Positions 18,483-29,213 of a stretch of 64,000 bases of DNA are shown piece by piece. The first letter of the stretch is position 1. The number at the start of each line of letters is the position of its first letter. Location of the stretch: the NCBI GenBank assembly GCA_006386115.1, contig VFIW01000152.1:1-64000 (forward strand). The letters are read 5' to 3'. The position numbers and the translations under genes are program-made. Source of the stretch: Globisporangium splendens (taxonomy: Eukaryota; Oomycota; Peronosporomycetes; Pythiales; Pythiaceae). The notes below the pieces were generated by a model, which did not search any database, was not told the origin of the DNA, and saw nothing but the letters and a program-made list of their open reading frames with translations.

Positions 18483-20099
18483 ATGGCGTTTGCTTTGTCG
18501 ACGGAGGATCAGGCCGTGCTCGATGAAGTGCTGGCGTTCGTCGCCGCGTGGGAGGACCACAGTGACGAGACGTCGTCCGACAGCAGCGCACCGCAATGTG
18601 GCACGACGCCAGCGCGATCCACGAGCGCGCGACGCCAGCAGCGTGTTCCTGCTCGCAAAGCTGCACGCACCTGGCGTACTCCTCCGAAAACACTCGCCAC
18701 AGAACTCATTGAGCTTCGCCAACAGGTCGCGCTGCTGAAGACCAGACTTGCTCGCCTTGAGAAAAGCCGCGGTCGCACGAGAACCAGCGATTCAGGACGT
18801 CATGCGCTACTGCACAATGATGATGGATCAGTTAGTCGCACTCGGGTTCCTGATTCCGAAAAGCAAGTCCAGGAAATGCCGCCCGAGCACGTTCACGATG
18901 CGATCGAGGCACTGGAGCAGCTACAGAAGTCGGAGACCCTCAATGCCAAACTGAAATGCGCGATCGCGGTTTACGAAAAGATCAGCAAGCGCATCCAGTC
19001 GATTTTCCTCAAGCAGACTGCGAAGCGCGTACGTACCCCCTCATTGCTCAAGTTGTGATTTATCGCATTCATTGTTCGTATTTTTTCCCCTTTGTTCTGG
19101 CAAAGCTAATGGTGGCGTTCTTTATTCGCGCGTTCATAGCACCTAGCGTACCTGCTTGAGCTAGAGATGCGTTCACCGCACGACTACATACCAAACGATC
19201 AAGCCGTTCGAGAAAAGGCGCGTGTTATTCAGGCTTTGTACTGCGTCCTTGCCGCAAACTACCACGAGACGACGAGAGTCATGGCTGCGATCAACGCGCG
19301 GGACACGCGGTGTGTGTTCAGCACCAGCGGCGTCACCCAGACGCCGATGCACGGCACAGTGTTTGAAGTGTCGACGAACACGCCAGTGCCCTGCTCTCTG
19401 CAGCAGCTCGACCATTACATGTGGAGTCGCCTCGGTATCGTCATGGGAGGTATCGGAGCTGCTGGGTCCACCCAGGTAAGCGCAATCAACAGAAGAAGCC
19501 AATCTCGCCACGTTGTGTAGTTCAAGTTGTCTCTGCTGTGTTAATCATGCCTATCGTGCATGCATGGATGATCATAGAAGCGAGGTCGCTTGGCGCAAAA
19601 TTTCCACGAAAAGCAAATCCAGATGAGCTTTCCGAGCCAAAGCGGCGAAATTTACGTCGAAGGGGTGTCGATGCTTCGCAAATTCGTTGACGAAGGCCGA
19701 ACCGGGGTCCTGGTGGCGTCAAAGCTCACGGTAGCAGGCACGGACTTGCTTTTCCGTGAAAACCTGTGGGCCATCTTGTCCGATATTACTGCAGTTGACG
19801 CCGAAGACAGCAAATATCGTGTCCCGAGACCACAGACGCTGGCACAGACGCATTATCAAGTCAGCTATGAGCGAGCGGTCGTCGGTTCCGGTGCCACAGC
19901 AGCGAATGTGCGAGATGGTCGGGTAGACTACATTCAAGGGTATGTGCAGCATGCACTGAGCGAGAGAATGCGGGAGCTTCAGCTGCATATTCAGAGCGTG
20001 CTGACGCAGGATTTTGCGTCGATCCAAGCGGGTGGAGTCCTCGAGTTGCCGCGCTTCCTGGTTGCATCGGCGCCATGCGAGATACAAACGGCGAGTTGA
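18483..20099 (+). CDS. M96 mating-specific-like protein (oomycete family), three exons
   Basis: Exons are 18483-19028, 19140-19475 and 19578-20099, giving 467 residues. Introns are 111 and 102 nt, both phase 0, with GTACGT and GTAAGC donors and TAG acceptors. Residues about 75-98 form a leucine-rich heptad coiled coil (LATELIELRQQVALLKTRL), followed by a second helical region with IAVYEKISKRIQS and HLAYLLELE. The long C-terminal half is the large globular part I associate with the oomycete M96 mating-specific protein family, which is greatly expanded in Phytophthora and often has a bZIP-like or coiled-coil start. No clear basic region is visible before the coil, so DNA binding is not shown. 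The family label is from memory of its layout. Function is unknown beyond that association. Confidence 0.62.
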
Positions 20100-20374
20100 T
20101 GATTACAGTGTGGATGGGTGTTGCGTCCATGCCAGAACATAGATGGAAAGGTTTGGAACATGGGATTACCGGGGCACCAAGCAATTACTGGAGAATGTTT
20201 TAATTCAAGTCTTGGAAATGTGATTTCCAGCTAACCTGTATCTAAATTTCCATTCACACTGCAGTTTGTTGACAGCACCAACGTCGCAGACTTTGCTTGT
20301 AGGCGAAAGTGAACTCAATCGAGCAGCAAATGCAAGAGGTTGGCAAATTGCTCTGTGAGCGATAAAACGCAAGA

Positions 20375-22131
20375 TCACCCGTAAATCATGTCGGTCGTCC
20401 ACAACTGTTGGTACGTTTTGGAATGTGCTTGGGTCCTGAACGCAAAAGCAAGCATTTTGTTTCTCGTGCGATCATGCGGTGTTATCTGCTGTACATGGTC
20501 AATATTGGGCACAGGCACACTGGAGAGGGAAATATATCCACTACTTGCTGTATGCGCGAATTTGAACGAGTGGTCGGCTCCAGAAATGGTGAGAGGCAAG
20601 TTACTCGTTCCCAAAGTCAGAAAATTGCAGACTGCTAGTCCACTTTTTAGTGAATTTAACGTACCACTGTGAATGAGCAGGAACTGGACAATCCACCCGA
20701 TAAGGTAGCATTGGTAGACTTCCCACTCATTCTCCAGTGCAAATGCGCAGCTCATTGAACACCGACACACCATCATTTGATACCGTGCACCAAACTCGGC
20801 ACCTCGAGCGCAACGTAGATCACAGTGCTCACAAGGATGGTGTTGGTCTGTTGCTCTGATATTTTCCAGGACTTCATAGTAACTGGACGTTCGGCAAGTG
20901 CACCATGATAGCAAGATAGATTATGTACATGAATGAAATGATGACCTCAATGTGCTCGACCACGACCACTTCTTCGATTGCGTGAAGTTGGCGCATTGCC
21001 TCTTTGGTGATTCGGGACGGCTGTGAGTTTTCTGGTTGAACCGCGTTGGATGGGTGGATTTTATGCGTGGGTCCCCCGACTGTATTTGCAAAGATTGTAA
21101 ACGCCGCAGCTCACTCTGCGAACTAGCGGAAAGAGCAAAGCGGGGATGGATCACCCCAAAACGCAAGAAGCCGGAATCCAAACGCTGAGACTTCTTCAGC
21201 TGTGTAAACACATACGGGAGCAACTGGCGAGTTTGCAAGTCATGACGGAGATACTCGGTTTGCTTGGAGAGCTTGCGAATCGCCATCAAATTCTGTGCGA
21301 GGTCGACAGCAACAATGGCGACGCCGACGGTGAGGGTCCCAGCCGATTGCATGCACTTGCTCATGTACATGGCATCGAAGATGTCGACGCACGCAAAGAC
21401 CGACGGGAGTAAGTCATCGTCCCACATCTTGAGTTTCGCGAGCAGGTGCTTGAATGAGAGCTTCACAATCGGTAAGAGCACGACCAGCGCCAGCTGCGGA
21501 ATTCCATCGAGCGACAGGAAGATCGCGTTGTACGCTGGATACACAACTATCATTGACCCCTGGATTGAGTTCGTGAGCATAAAGTGTTGGAAGCGCCGAA
21601 GCTGCGCTTTGTTTTTTCTGCCCATGGTCAACACTGCAATCAAGCTAAAAGCGACGAAAAAGGGTCCACTTCCAAGGGTAAGCGCAAACGGAACCGGGAA
21701 CATCCAGTACTTGGCGAGCAATACAATCGTGCTTCCGAAGGCTGCGGCTGCGCTGATTATCAACGCGATCTTGCTCATCGGCGTCATCACCACTTCTGGA
21801 ATAAATGTTGGAGTCTGGTTGAGGAACAGCATGGACGCGCTGATAGCCGTCCCTGAGATTCGTGCCCAGTACGTTCCATTCGCACTCCACCCTTCCCTTG
21901 GGTCTTGTAGAGGAACTACTTCAATAATGACCAGCAACATCAACGCTGGCAGCGCGTAGAAACCAATGACGAAGAACACGCGCAGCGGAGATACACACTG
22001 ACAATACTCGTGGAATGCGAAGACCCGCTCGACTGAATACCGGTGCTCTCCGTATTCCTGTCGCTATGGTCGTGACCAGATCTTGAGAACGTGGCAATGT
22101 CGTCGTTGCTTGCTGTTTCGCGCAGTGACAA
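20375..22131 (-). pseudogene. Decayed full-length copy of the multipass membrane family
   Basis: Read on the minus strand, an N-terminus starting at 22131 (MSLRETASND) loses frame near 22030. The family frame then runs from about 22040 to 21000: AFHEYCQ, VVPLQDPREGWSANG, AKYWMFPVPF, YMSKCMQSAGTL and QLKKSQRLDS. It breaks again near 21000, and a further frame carries VVVVEHIEVIISFMY. After another one-base shift comes YYEVLEN, and finally LENEWEVYQCYLIGW. At least four frame breaks are seen. It is the best view of the complete family layout: about seven or more hydrophobic segments and a long middle domain missing from the 15-kb and 40-kb copies. Confidence 0.75.
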
Positions 22132-22634
22132 GATGTTTGATCGCTCGGTGCCTCCTCGGATTATCGCACGTGATCTTGTACCGGTTTGAAGTCAAAAGTC
22201 CCAGCGTTCAGTCGACGCGGGCGTGATCGTCCTAAATCACGGTCGGTGGGTAGGCTCTGTCAGCGATATTGTTAGCTCAATTTTTTGTTGCAGCTAACAA
22301 GCGCAACGACAGCCCCAAACTCTGGACACACTTTGCACCGTCGATCTTGAGAATCATCGTCTTGATGCATGGCTGGGACGACGCCTTGCGATCTTGACGG
22401 CATCCTTTTGACCATCTGTAGGCAGCAAAAAAGCTCTGACAAACTGGGTCCGAGTGTATTCTTGAGCCACGAGAACGTTGGTTTTGAGCGGCAGTTAGTT
22501 CGCAACTTTCGCGCCAAGTGCGTCGTTCCCTTTCCCATACCATTCCACCAGATCCGATCGTTGAAGCATCTTGGGAGCTTTGGAGAGAGATCAAGTCGCA
22601 GCAGTCTCCATTTTGCATTGTCGAAGTCGCAAGG
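22132..22634. other. Intergenic before the outlying GPx paralogue
   Basis: About 500 bases without a supported gene. CAGTCTCCATTTTGC at about 22602 is the likely initiator of the gene at 22635. An in-frame open stretch runs upstream of that gene from 22518 but has no ATG. Confidence 0.45.
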
Positions 22635-24176
22635 ATGCCGCCAGCCGGGACGAGTGCTGCAGACACGATGGCGGAATTGGCTTCACGCGCGCTCCACGTA
22701 GAGCACCAAGAGCGGGAGCACATGGACGAGCTGCAGATGCTGGGGCTTGATCGATCACTGGCAGCTGCACCGCCAGTCGTGGACGGTCGGGTCTTCCAGC
22801 GACTGTATCGCTACCACTTGCTGCCTCCACAGTTGCAATTGCTGTCAGACGCCGTTGCCGTGCTCTTGGTGACACCCGAAGTCCGCAAGCAAGTGTTTGC
22901 GACGGGAAAATGTCACCATCCGAGCGCGCTGGGACCGTGTGTTCGAGGAAACAAGCTGATTGCCGCCGTCAAAGACTACGTTCAAACCCACGAGGAAAAC
23001 GTGAGCGCCTTGCAGGATAGCGCCAAGCAGGTCGTCGAAGCGCTTGTGCTCTCTGGATTCATCTCTCCTGTGCACGAACCGGAGAACGAAGACAGCATCG
23101 TGACGTACGTGAACGACAAGGATTATTACGAACTCGTAGCTCCTGGTGCGCAGCAAATCGTAGCCGCTGGAGCTCGCGGAACTGGAGCTGGCGGAGAACG
23201 CCATGACGAAAGCTCTGCAAGGCGACAGAATGCGAAAATGTCGGTCTGGGACATCACAGATGGCGCCACGCGTGCAGGTGACGTGTTCCGCAGACCAAGT
23301 ACACTGTCCCCCACACTACGCTTTCTGCAATCGCTCTCGCTCTGTGGCGCGCGTCCAAGGGAGAAGCGCTTCTACGCCGTGATCAACAAGACCAAGTACC
23401 ATTCCTTGTATCTCTTCGCAACGGACACGGCGCGTGAAGAGCTCTCCCACTTGGAGCTGCAGGATGCAATGGCGCAATACGAAGCTGGGTCTGCGAATGC
23501 TCCTTTGTACCACGGACTGAAGATCTGGGACGACACACATAGCGAGGTCTTGGATTTCGTCTCGAAGACGCGACAGGAAGAATGGCTGCTGGCGTTCTTG
23601 GACGCTGGTGCCAAATACAAGGAGGCGAACCGCGACCACGACAAGTGGGCGTCACCAGATGCGTCGTTCTACTCGCTCACGGATGCCGACGCGAGTGGCA
23701 AACGATTCTTGATGGAAGACCTGGTCGGCAGCGTCGTGCTCGTCGTCAATGTCGCGAGCAAGGACCCGCAGGCATCGCTCCAGTACCCGGAGCTCGTGAC
23801 GATCGCAGACAAGTACCACGATGACGGACTCGCTGTGCTCGCGTTCCCCAGCGACCAATTCGGCGGCGACAGCCAGGAGTTCGACACGGACGGCGAGATC
23901 TTGAGCTACTTGGTGCAGGCGTACAATGTCAACTTCCCGATCATGACGAAGCGCGACGTTAACGGACTGGACGCACGCGACGTGTTCCTCTACTTGAATG
24001 CGCACTTGCCGGGGCGGTTTGGACCGTTCACGGAGTGGAACTTTACGAAGTTCCTCATCGACCGCCATGGCAAATCGTTCAAGCGCTACGAGGCCAGCGT
24101 GTTGCCGCAATCGCTGGAAGCCGACATTCGCCAGCTTCTCGAGTCGCCTGTGCCCGAATCCGCGGAGCAGCAGTAG
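22635..24176 (+). CDS. Divergent DEP/PH/GPx-like pseudoperoxidase (copy G)
   Basis: The 513-residue protein is separated from the main array by 8 kb. A family-type start (VVDGRVFQRLYRYHLLP) is preceded by about 50 extra residues. A DEP-like region, a PH-like region with a longer loop, and a GPx fold follow. The peroxidatic motif has become VASKDPQASL, so Cys is replaced by Asp377. FPCNQF is FPSDQF, and no third cysteine remains. Gln408 and Trp468 of the active site and EWNFTKFLIDRHG are kept. With no cysteine in any of the three functional positions it cannot catalyse GPx chemistry, yet a long clean frame and conserved fold motifs argue for a preserved non-catalytic role. The first ATG is at 22635; the longer frame upstream uses GTG. 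Confidence 0.82.
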   Translation: MPPAGTSAADTMAELASRALHVEHQEREHMDELQMLGLDRSLAAAPPVVDGRVFQRLYRYHLLPPQLQLLSDAVAVLLVTPEVRKQVFATGKCHHPSALGPCVRGNKLIAAVKDYVQTHEENVSALQDSAKQVVEALVLSGFISPVHEPENEDSIVTYVNDKDYYELVAPGAQQIVAAGARGTGAGGERHDESSARRQNAKMSVWDITDGATRAGDVFRRPSTLSPTLRFLQSLSLCGARPREKRFYAVINKTKYHSLYLFATDTAREELSHLELQDAMAQYEAGSANAPLYHGLKIWDDTHSEVLDFVSKTRQEEWLLAFLDAGAKYKEANRDHDKWASPDASFYSLTDADASGKRFLMEDLVGSVVLVVNVASKDPQASLQYPELVTIADKYHDDGLAVLAFPSDQFGGDSQEFDTDGEILSYLVQAYNVNFPIMTKRDVNGLDARDVFLYLNAHLPGRFGPFTEWNFTKFLIDRHGKSFKRYEASVLPQSLEADIRQLLESPVPESAEQQ

Positions 24177-24531
24177 CAGGAGGAGGCGCCATATGCCCAC
24201 GTTGAAGCAGCAGCGCCGGGGGAAGAACACGCGTAAGGTGGGCACAGTGAGTCAGTAGCAACTAGGTACCAATGCAAGAGCCGTCAGTATCAAGAACACA
24301 ATATATTTATATATGAAGGAACGAACCCAACCACGCGAGCCACCACAAAAGCGCTGTTGACGGACCTTCGTCGCGTGTTCCTTTTCGAATTCGCAATGGC
24401 TGTGTCTGAATGTGTGCGCCTGTGCGAATCTGCTGCCTAAACGCGCGCGTTTCCTTCTGTCCTGTGCGTCGCTGCTTGTCGCTTTATGTGCGCTGTCAAT
24501 CGTGTGCGCCTTTGCTTTCGCTTGCGCATGT
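24177..24531. other. Convergent intergenic region
   Basis: 355 bases between the 3' ends of copy G and the mitochondrial carrier. No gene is seen. A short ATATATTTATATAT stretch at about 24300 may lie in a 3' region. Confidence 0.5.
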
Positions 24532-25455
24532 CTACTTGTTGTCCAAGCCAAACGAAGAGCGGTAGATGCTGTTGATGTGCTCCACCACGAGCAGCACGAT
24601 CATGGCGTTGGGTGCGCAGCGCGTGTAGTACGTCCAGTAGCCGCGCCACAGCTTGCTCGGACCTTCCTTGGCCGCGATCTGTCGGAAGCAATCGACCACG
24701 CCCGTGTACGGGTACTTGCCCGTCAGTGGGTCCTTCTTCATGTTCATCAGGCGGGACTTGACGAGATCGAATGGAAGCGACGTGAACGCGCACGCAAAGC
24801 CCGAGACCGCACTCGCACCCGTGTTCGTGAGGAACCCTTCCCCATAAATAGACGAAAACATCTCCTTCGCCTGGTCGTACGACGCCATCATACCCATGTT
24901 CATGGCCGCACCACGCGCCACGAGCGGGATGCTGCCACGCCAGAGCGTCGCGATGCCCTCAGACTTGGTGATCTTGAAGATCGCGTCAAACACGTTCTTG
25001 TACCCGCGGCGCTCACCGTCCTTCGCGAGCGTGTCGGCCTGCATGCGCACAAGCGCGACATCCATAGGGCAACCGAGCGTGGCGGCAATGGCGCCCGTCA
25101 ACATCGCGGACGCCGACTTGACGACGAGCGGCAGCGACGCCGGCTCGCCATTGGCCACGCGGCGCGCGATGAGCTTGTCCGAGAGCGCGCGGTGCATGCC
25201 CAGGCGCGCCGTGCCGTACACCATCTGGCGCGCGACAGCGGCTGAGAGCCCTGAGTAGAGACCCGGGATGCCCTCCTTGGCCACGACGGAGCGCGCCACG
25301 CCGAAACTCGTGACGTTGGCTCCCGTCTGGCCCGCGAGTTGCAGGTGCACCTTGACGAGGTCGATGGGGTGGATCGCCACGGCGGCGAAGACCGCGGCCG
25401 TGCCGCCGCACACATAGGGCTGCGCAGCGGCCGCGAGGGACGCATTGGACGACAT
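24532..25455 (-). CDS. Mitochondrial carrier, oxoglutarate/malate-like (copy 1)
   Basis: The 307-residue protein has three mitochondrial-carrier repeats. Their signatures are IHPIDLVKVHLQ, GCPMDVALVRMQAD and SLPFDLVKSRLMNMK, each the P-x-(D/E)-x-x-(K/R) motif at the end of an odd-numbered helix, with YSGLSAAVARQ and LWRG following. The second motif closely matches oxoglutarate/malate carrier (SLC25A11) and dicarboxylate carriers. It would exchange dicarboxylates across the inner mitochondrial membrane. It is 72% or more alike by eye to the gene at 26336-27313, in the same orientation, so the pair arose by tandem duplication. The start MSSNASLAAAAQPY is the last in-frame ATG before the first helix. 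An initiator-like CACTCAGCCAAAATC lies about 60 bases upstream. Confidence 0.88.
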   Translation of the reverse strand: MSSNASLAAAAQPYVCGGTAAVFAAVAIHPIDLVKVHLQLAGQTGANVTSFGVARSVVAKEGIPGLYSGLSAAVARQMVYGTARLGMHRALSDKLIARRVANGEPASLPLVVKSASAMLTGAIAATLGCPMDVALVRMQADTLAKDGERRGYKNVFDAIFKITKSEGIATLWRGSIPLVARGAAMNMGMMASYDQAKEMFSSIYGEGFLTNTGASAVSGFACAFTSLPFDLVKSRLMNMKKDPLTGKYPYTGVVDCFRQIAAKEGPSKLWRGYWTYYTRCAPNAMIVLLVVEHINSIYRSSFGLDNK

Positions 25456-26335
25456 GATGAGACTGAAGAAGGCGGTGGTGGTGATTGGGCTGCTTTGGTG
25501 CTTGGGCGCGAGGGGGATTTTGGCTGAGTGGCGTGGTCGTAGCTGCTGAGATTGGGGGTGGCGTACTGCACCATTTCGAATACAAGACCTCTCGACACAG
25601 CGTGATAGTGTACTGTAGGAAGGGAGTGCGAAATCATCACGGATTAGGGGTAGTGGATTTATTGGTGGTTTGTATTCCCCAAGCAGCCATTGAAGCATGC
25701 CTCAGATTGAACGAATAGAATCGGATCTGACGAGGTATGCAATTGCAGAGAGTTTTTGTGTTGGCTGATGGTGTTATGGATACGTTGGTGCAAGATGAAG
25801 GAGTCAGGATTGGGAGCGTCGCATCGCGTTCGTCGACGACTTTGTGGCTGCATAGCAGCGAGGTCTCTTGTGGCACCAACGTTGAAGCAATGCGCGAGCT
25901 TGGCTTGACAACAGTTCCCTTGCAGCGATGTCTACACATGAACGCATTGTGGACCTGGTGCAGGCAGCCCCTGAAGAGATGCTGGTGGTGATAGAGTATT
26001 ACGTTTCGCAGGTTGTGATGGTGCTTGGGAGAACGAAGGAAGTGGTCAAGAAAAAGGACGCTGAACTGATTGTGCAACTCGTGCATGTGACTGCTGTACC
26101 AGAAAGGATGTACACTCCCATCTCCATCCAACCTCGCCAATTGCATGACGTTTTTACGACTTGGCGTAATTACGGACTTTGTTTGAACAAGTCAACTTCG
26201 TGCAAAGTCAGCATCACGAAGTAAAATACATCGAGAAGTTATCTATTCTTATTACTTTACAATCAAATGAACTCGTCCAACAGACAAAATCTCGATCTGC
26301 ACCAACATCTCAGCAATTGCGCTTCAGCAGTATCG
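25456..26335. other. Intergenic between the two carriers
   Basis: About 880 bases. The right part of the region has an open plus-strand frame (25928-26224) with fair codon use, listed separately. No other gene is seen. Confidence 0.45.
25928..26224 (+). CDS. Possible small protein, 98 residues
   Basis: A frame starting MSTHERIVDLVQAAPEEML has helical, charged sequence and reasonable codon choice, with hydrophobic-polar alternation (VVIEYYVSQVVMVLGRTKEVVKKKDAELIVQLV). I do not recognise it. It is antisense to the transcription of both carriers and could be an old remnant. Confidence 0.25.
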   Translation: MSTHERIVDLVQAAPEEMLVVIEYYVSQVVMVLGRTKEVVKKKDAELIVQLVHVTAVPERMYTPISIQPRQLHDVFTTWRNYGLCLNKSTSCKVSITK

Positions 26336-27313
26336 TTACGCTTGTCCAAGCACCCTGGAGCTGTACACACTGTTGATTTGCTCGAGAAGCAGCAGGATCA
26401 TCATGGTGTTCGGCGCGCACCGTACGCAGTACGTCCAGTACCCACGCCAGAGCTTCGTCGGTCCTTCGTGCACCACGATCTGTCGGAAGCAGTCGGCCAC
26501 GCCAGCGTATGGAAGCTTTCCAGTCAATGGATCTTGCTTCATGTTCATCAGACGGGATTTCACGAGGTCGAACGGCAACGACGTAAACGCACACGCGAAG
26601 CCAGAGATCCCGCTCGCCACTGCATTGCCTATGAACCCGGTTTGGCCGTACAGCTTGGAGAAGATCTCTTTCGTCTGGTCGTACGTGGCCATCATGCCAA
26701 CGTTGATCGCGGTCCCACGAGCGACGAGCGGAACACTCCCGCGCCAGAGCGTCGTCACGCCTTCCGATTTCGCCATCTTGGCGATCGCATCAAACACGTT
26801 CGCATACCCGCGGCGCTCTCCGATTTTCGCGAGTGAATCCGCCTGCATCCGCACGAGCGCAACGTCTAGTGGACACCCCATTGCCGCTGCGACGGCACCT
26901 GTCGCCATCGCCGAGATCGATTTCACAAACAACGGCAGCGTCGCACTTTCACCCCTTGCGACTCGTCTCGCTATCAAATGGTCCGAGAGCGCGCGATGCA
27001 TCCCCAGACGAGCTGTGCCGTACACCATTTGCCGTGCGATGGCAGCCGATAACCCCGAGTAGAATCCGCCGATCCCTTCTTTCGCCAACACCGACCGCGC
27101 TGCTTTCACGCCCGTGATGTTCGCATTCCCCGACTGACTCGCGATCTGCACATGCACTTTGACGAGATCGATCGGATGGATCACGACACACGAGAGCGAC
27201 GACGCGAGACCGCCACACAGGTACGGCTGAGCAGCGACTGCCACCGTACGCGTCGCGAATAGTGAGGAGGAGGACGAGACTGCTGCGGTGGACCTGCGCG
27301 TGGTGGCGGTCAT
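26336..27313 (-). CDS. Mitochondrial carrier, oxoglutarate/malate-like (copy 2)
   Basis: The 325-residue protein is a paralogue of the gene at 24532. Its N-terminus is longer and rich in Ser/Thr/Ala/Arg (MTATTRRSTAAVSSSSS). The three carrier signatures are IHPIDLVKVHVQ, GCPLDVALVRMQAD and SLPFDLVKSRLMNMK. Differences between the copies are mostly conservative, so substrate is probably the same or close. The start is the ATG at 27311-27313; an upstream in-frame codon is TTG. GCTCACTGACCGCAAT, about 60 bases upstream on the minus strand, may be its initiator. Confidence 0.88.
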   Translation of the reverse strand: MTATTRRSTAAVSSSSSLFATRTVAVAAQPYLCGGLASSLSCVVIHPIDLVKVHVQIASQSGNANITGVKAARSVLAKEGIGGFYSGLSAAIARQMVYGTARLGMHRALSDHLIARRVARGESATLPLFVKSISAMATGAVAAAMGCPLDVALVRMQADSLAKIGERRGYANVFDAIAKMAKSEGVTTLWRGSVPLVARGTAINVGMMATYDQTKEIFSKLYGQTGFIGNAVASGISGFACAFTSLPFDLVKSRLMNMKQDPLTGKLPYAGVADCFRQIVVHEGPTKLWRGYWTYCVRCAPNTMMILLLLEQINSVYSSRVLGQA

Positions 27314-29213
27314 CGTGTTCTGGCGATTGATTGATTGCAATTGCGAGTGGGTGGCGATTGCGGTCAGTGAGCAGCTCTCTCACTCTCTCTGGTCTGAGTG
27401 ACGTGCAGACAGTGTCGTCTGTCACTGGCCAGTGGACCACGTTGAACTTGTTGCAATCGCCACGGCACGCGCGTCATCGGCTGGACACGCAAGACTTGCT
27501 TATGTTGCGGAAGAAGTTTTCTATGTTTCGAATCAGCAACTGAAAGACTTTGATAGCAACATAAGGGTGACTGAATCTTTGGTGCAAATTGGCATCTTTG
27601 TTTCGCGAGAGTGAAACCCTGCAGCAGCCCCATCAGTTCTGTGGCAATGCACCCTCATTTCCAAGAACGGAGCGTGTGCATTGCAGAAGTACGTCACAGG
27701 ATGCACAACGGGTCATCACGAGCTGACAGGCTGGTTGTTGCGTGTTGGAATGACGTATGTATGCGCATGGAGAGTAACGAGCCTCTCTACTTGATTTATT
27801 TCATTCCGCTTGTGTGTGTGTTCGTTTCACTCTCTCCTGCTCCTCGCACCGGAAATCCACCTGTTGCATTCGCGAAGTGTAGGTACTGGAACCCACGAGG
27901 TGTCATCGTCACTTTGTCGATCCAATTACGGCTCACAAAACTAGCAACAACATGTTGGTGGGGCAAATCTCGCCTTCTGCCAGGGGATACTGCAGGCGTC
28001 AAGTTCAGCTCGTCCTTCACGATTGTCCTCGCCATTTATTCACCCATTTCTTTATAGTCGGAAGAATACTGAATCTGTTCCGGTGCGAATCGAAGAGGAG
28101 CCCTTGACGCTTATTGAATCACGCATTGATTTGATAGTTTAATGCAAGTCGGGAATATATGTGCAATGCGAATCCCAACTCGCATGTGCACACTCGCACC
28201 TCGTTTTTCTTTCCGACTTTGGTGATTAGTCGAAGCGCAATGTACTGGACAATGCAGCAAACATTCCGAACAATGCATTGCATTGCTGTTCAGAATTCAG
28301 AAATTGCGACAGCCCCTTTTATGAGTTCTTCCAGGTTGAAGTTCATCGCGAGCAACAGGTGTGCGCCGAACAGGGATGGCAGAACCTCTGTTAAGTCAGT
28401 ACACTTCACCTCTCGAGATCTGTTACAGCGGACATTGATACGGAGTCGCAATTTGCAGCGCACTGGGTGTAGTTATATCAAATTGAAAAAAGGACGCATC
28501 TACAAAGGGAAAGGGCAGATGCGTAAAAGGGCCATCTTCTGTCACCCTCCATTGCACAAAAACTCCCAACCCACGTGCGTCCATACAAAACGCAACTCGT
28601 TCTTCTTATTGTGTGCTCATTGCGTCTCAGAAACATTTGATGGCGGTTCCATATTTTCTGCGATTGATTTAGCACCGACAAGTCCCCTGTTCACTACTCC
28701 TCATGACCAAACAACCTCAATGCACAATGCACAGCAACAATGCCAATTGTTGTTGTCTTCCCACACGTCGTTTGCTCCCTCTTTTGTGTGTGCAGCTGTT
28801 GGTACACACAGTGTACCACAGTGTACTCGTCGTTGTGCGGTTGTGTGTCTGCGTGCTGTTTTTTCATGCTTTTGCGCACACGTTGGACTGTTCTGTGCGA
28901 TTCGGGTTCACTGGCTGGTCGCCCCACAACCTGTTTTTTGCCACACAAATACACAAATACACACACGCACTTTCATATTCCGCCGCCACGCCGCAAACGA
29001 ACGAACGCGAAAGCCCACGCGCGCGCGTAGCACGTCGGTCTTTGTGAATATACGATACACACACACACACACACACACACACAGACGCGCTCTCCCTATT
29101 TATTTATACGCACGCACGCAGCCACGCGCATATACACACCTGCCTCATTAGAACGTGCGCGTGTGTGTGTGGAAGCGGGCGTATCAGATTCTCTAGTCCC
29201 TGAACGACATGTC
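27314..29213. other. Gene-poor region upstream of the kinase, with (AC)n
   Basis: About 1.9 kb. Several frames are open by chance, among them a long one over 28159-29151, but they show no domain, initiator or consistent codon use. An (AC)n run lies at 29057-29083. GCCTCATTAGAACG near 29140 may be the kinase initiator. Confidence 0.5.
29057..29083. repeat. (AC)n microsatellite
   Basis: About 13 uninterrupted AC units, about 130-160 bases upstream of the kinase start. Confidence 0.95.

Noticed and set aside
28159..29151. Open frame of 330 codons before the kinase
   Set aside because: It is composed of simple and microsatellite-derived sequence with many Cys/His/Thr and no consistent codon use or domain.
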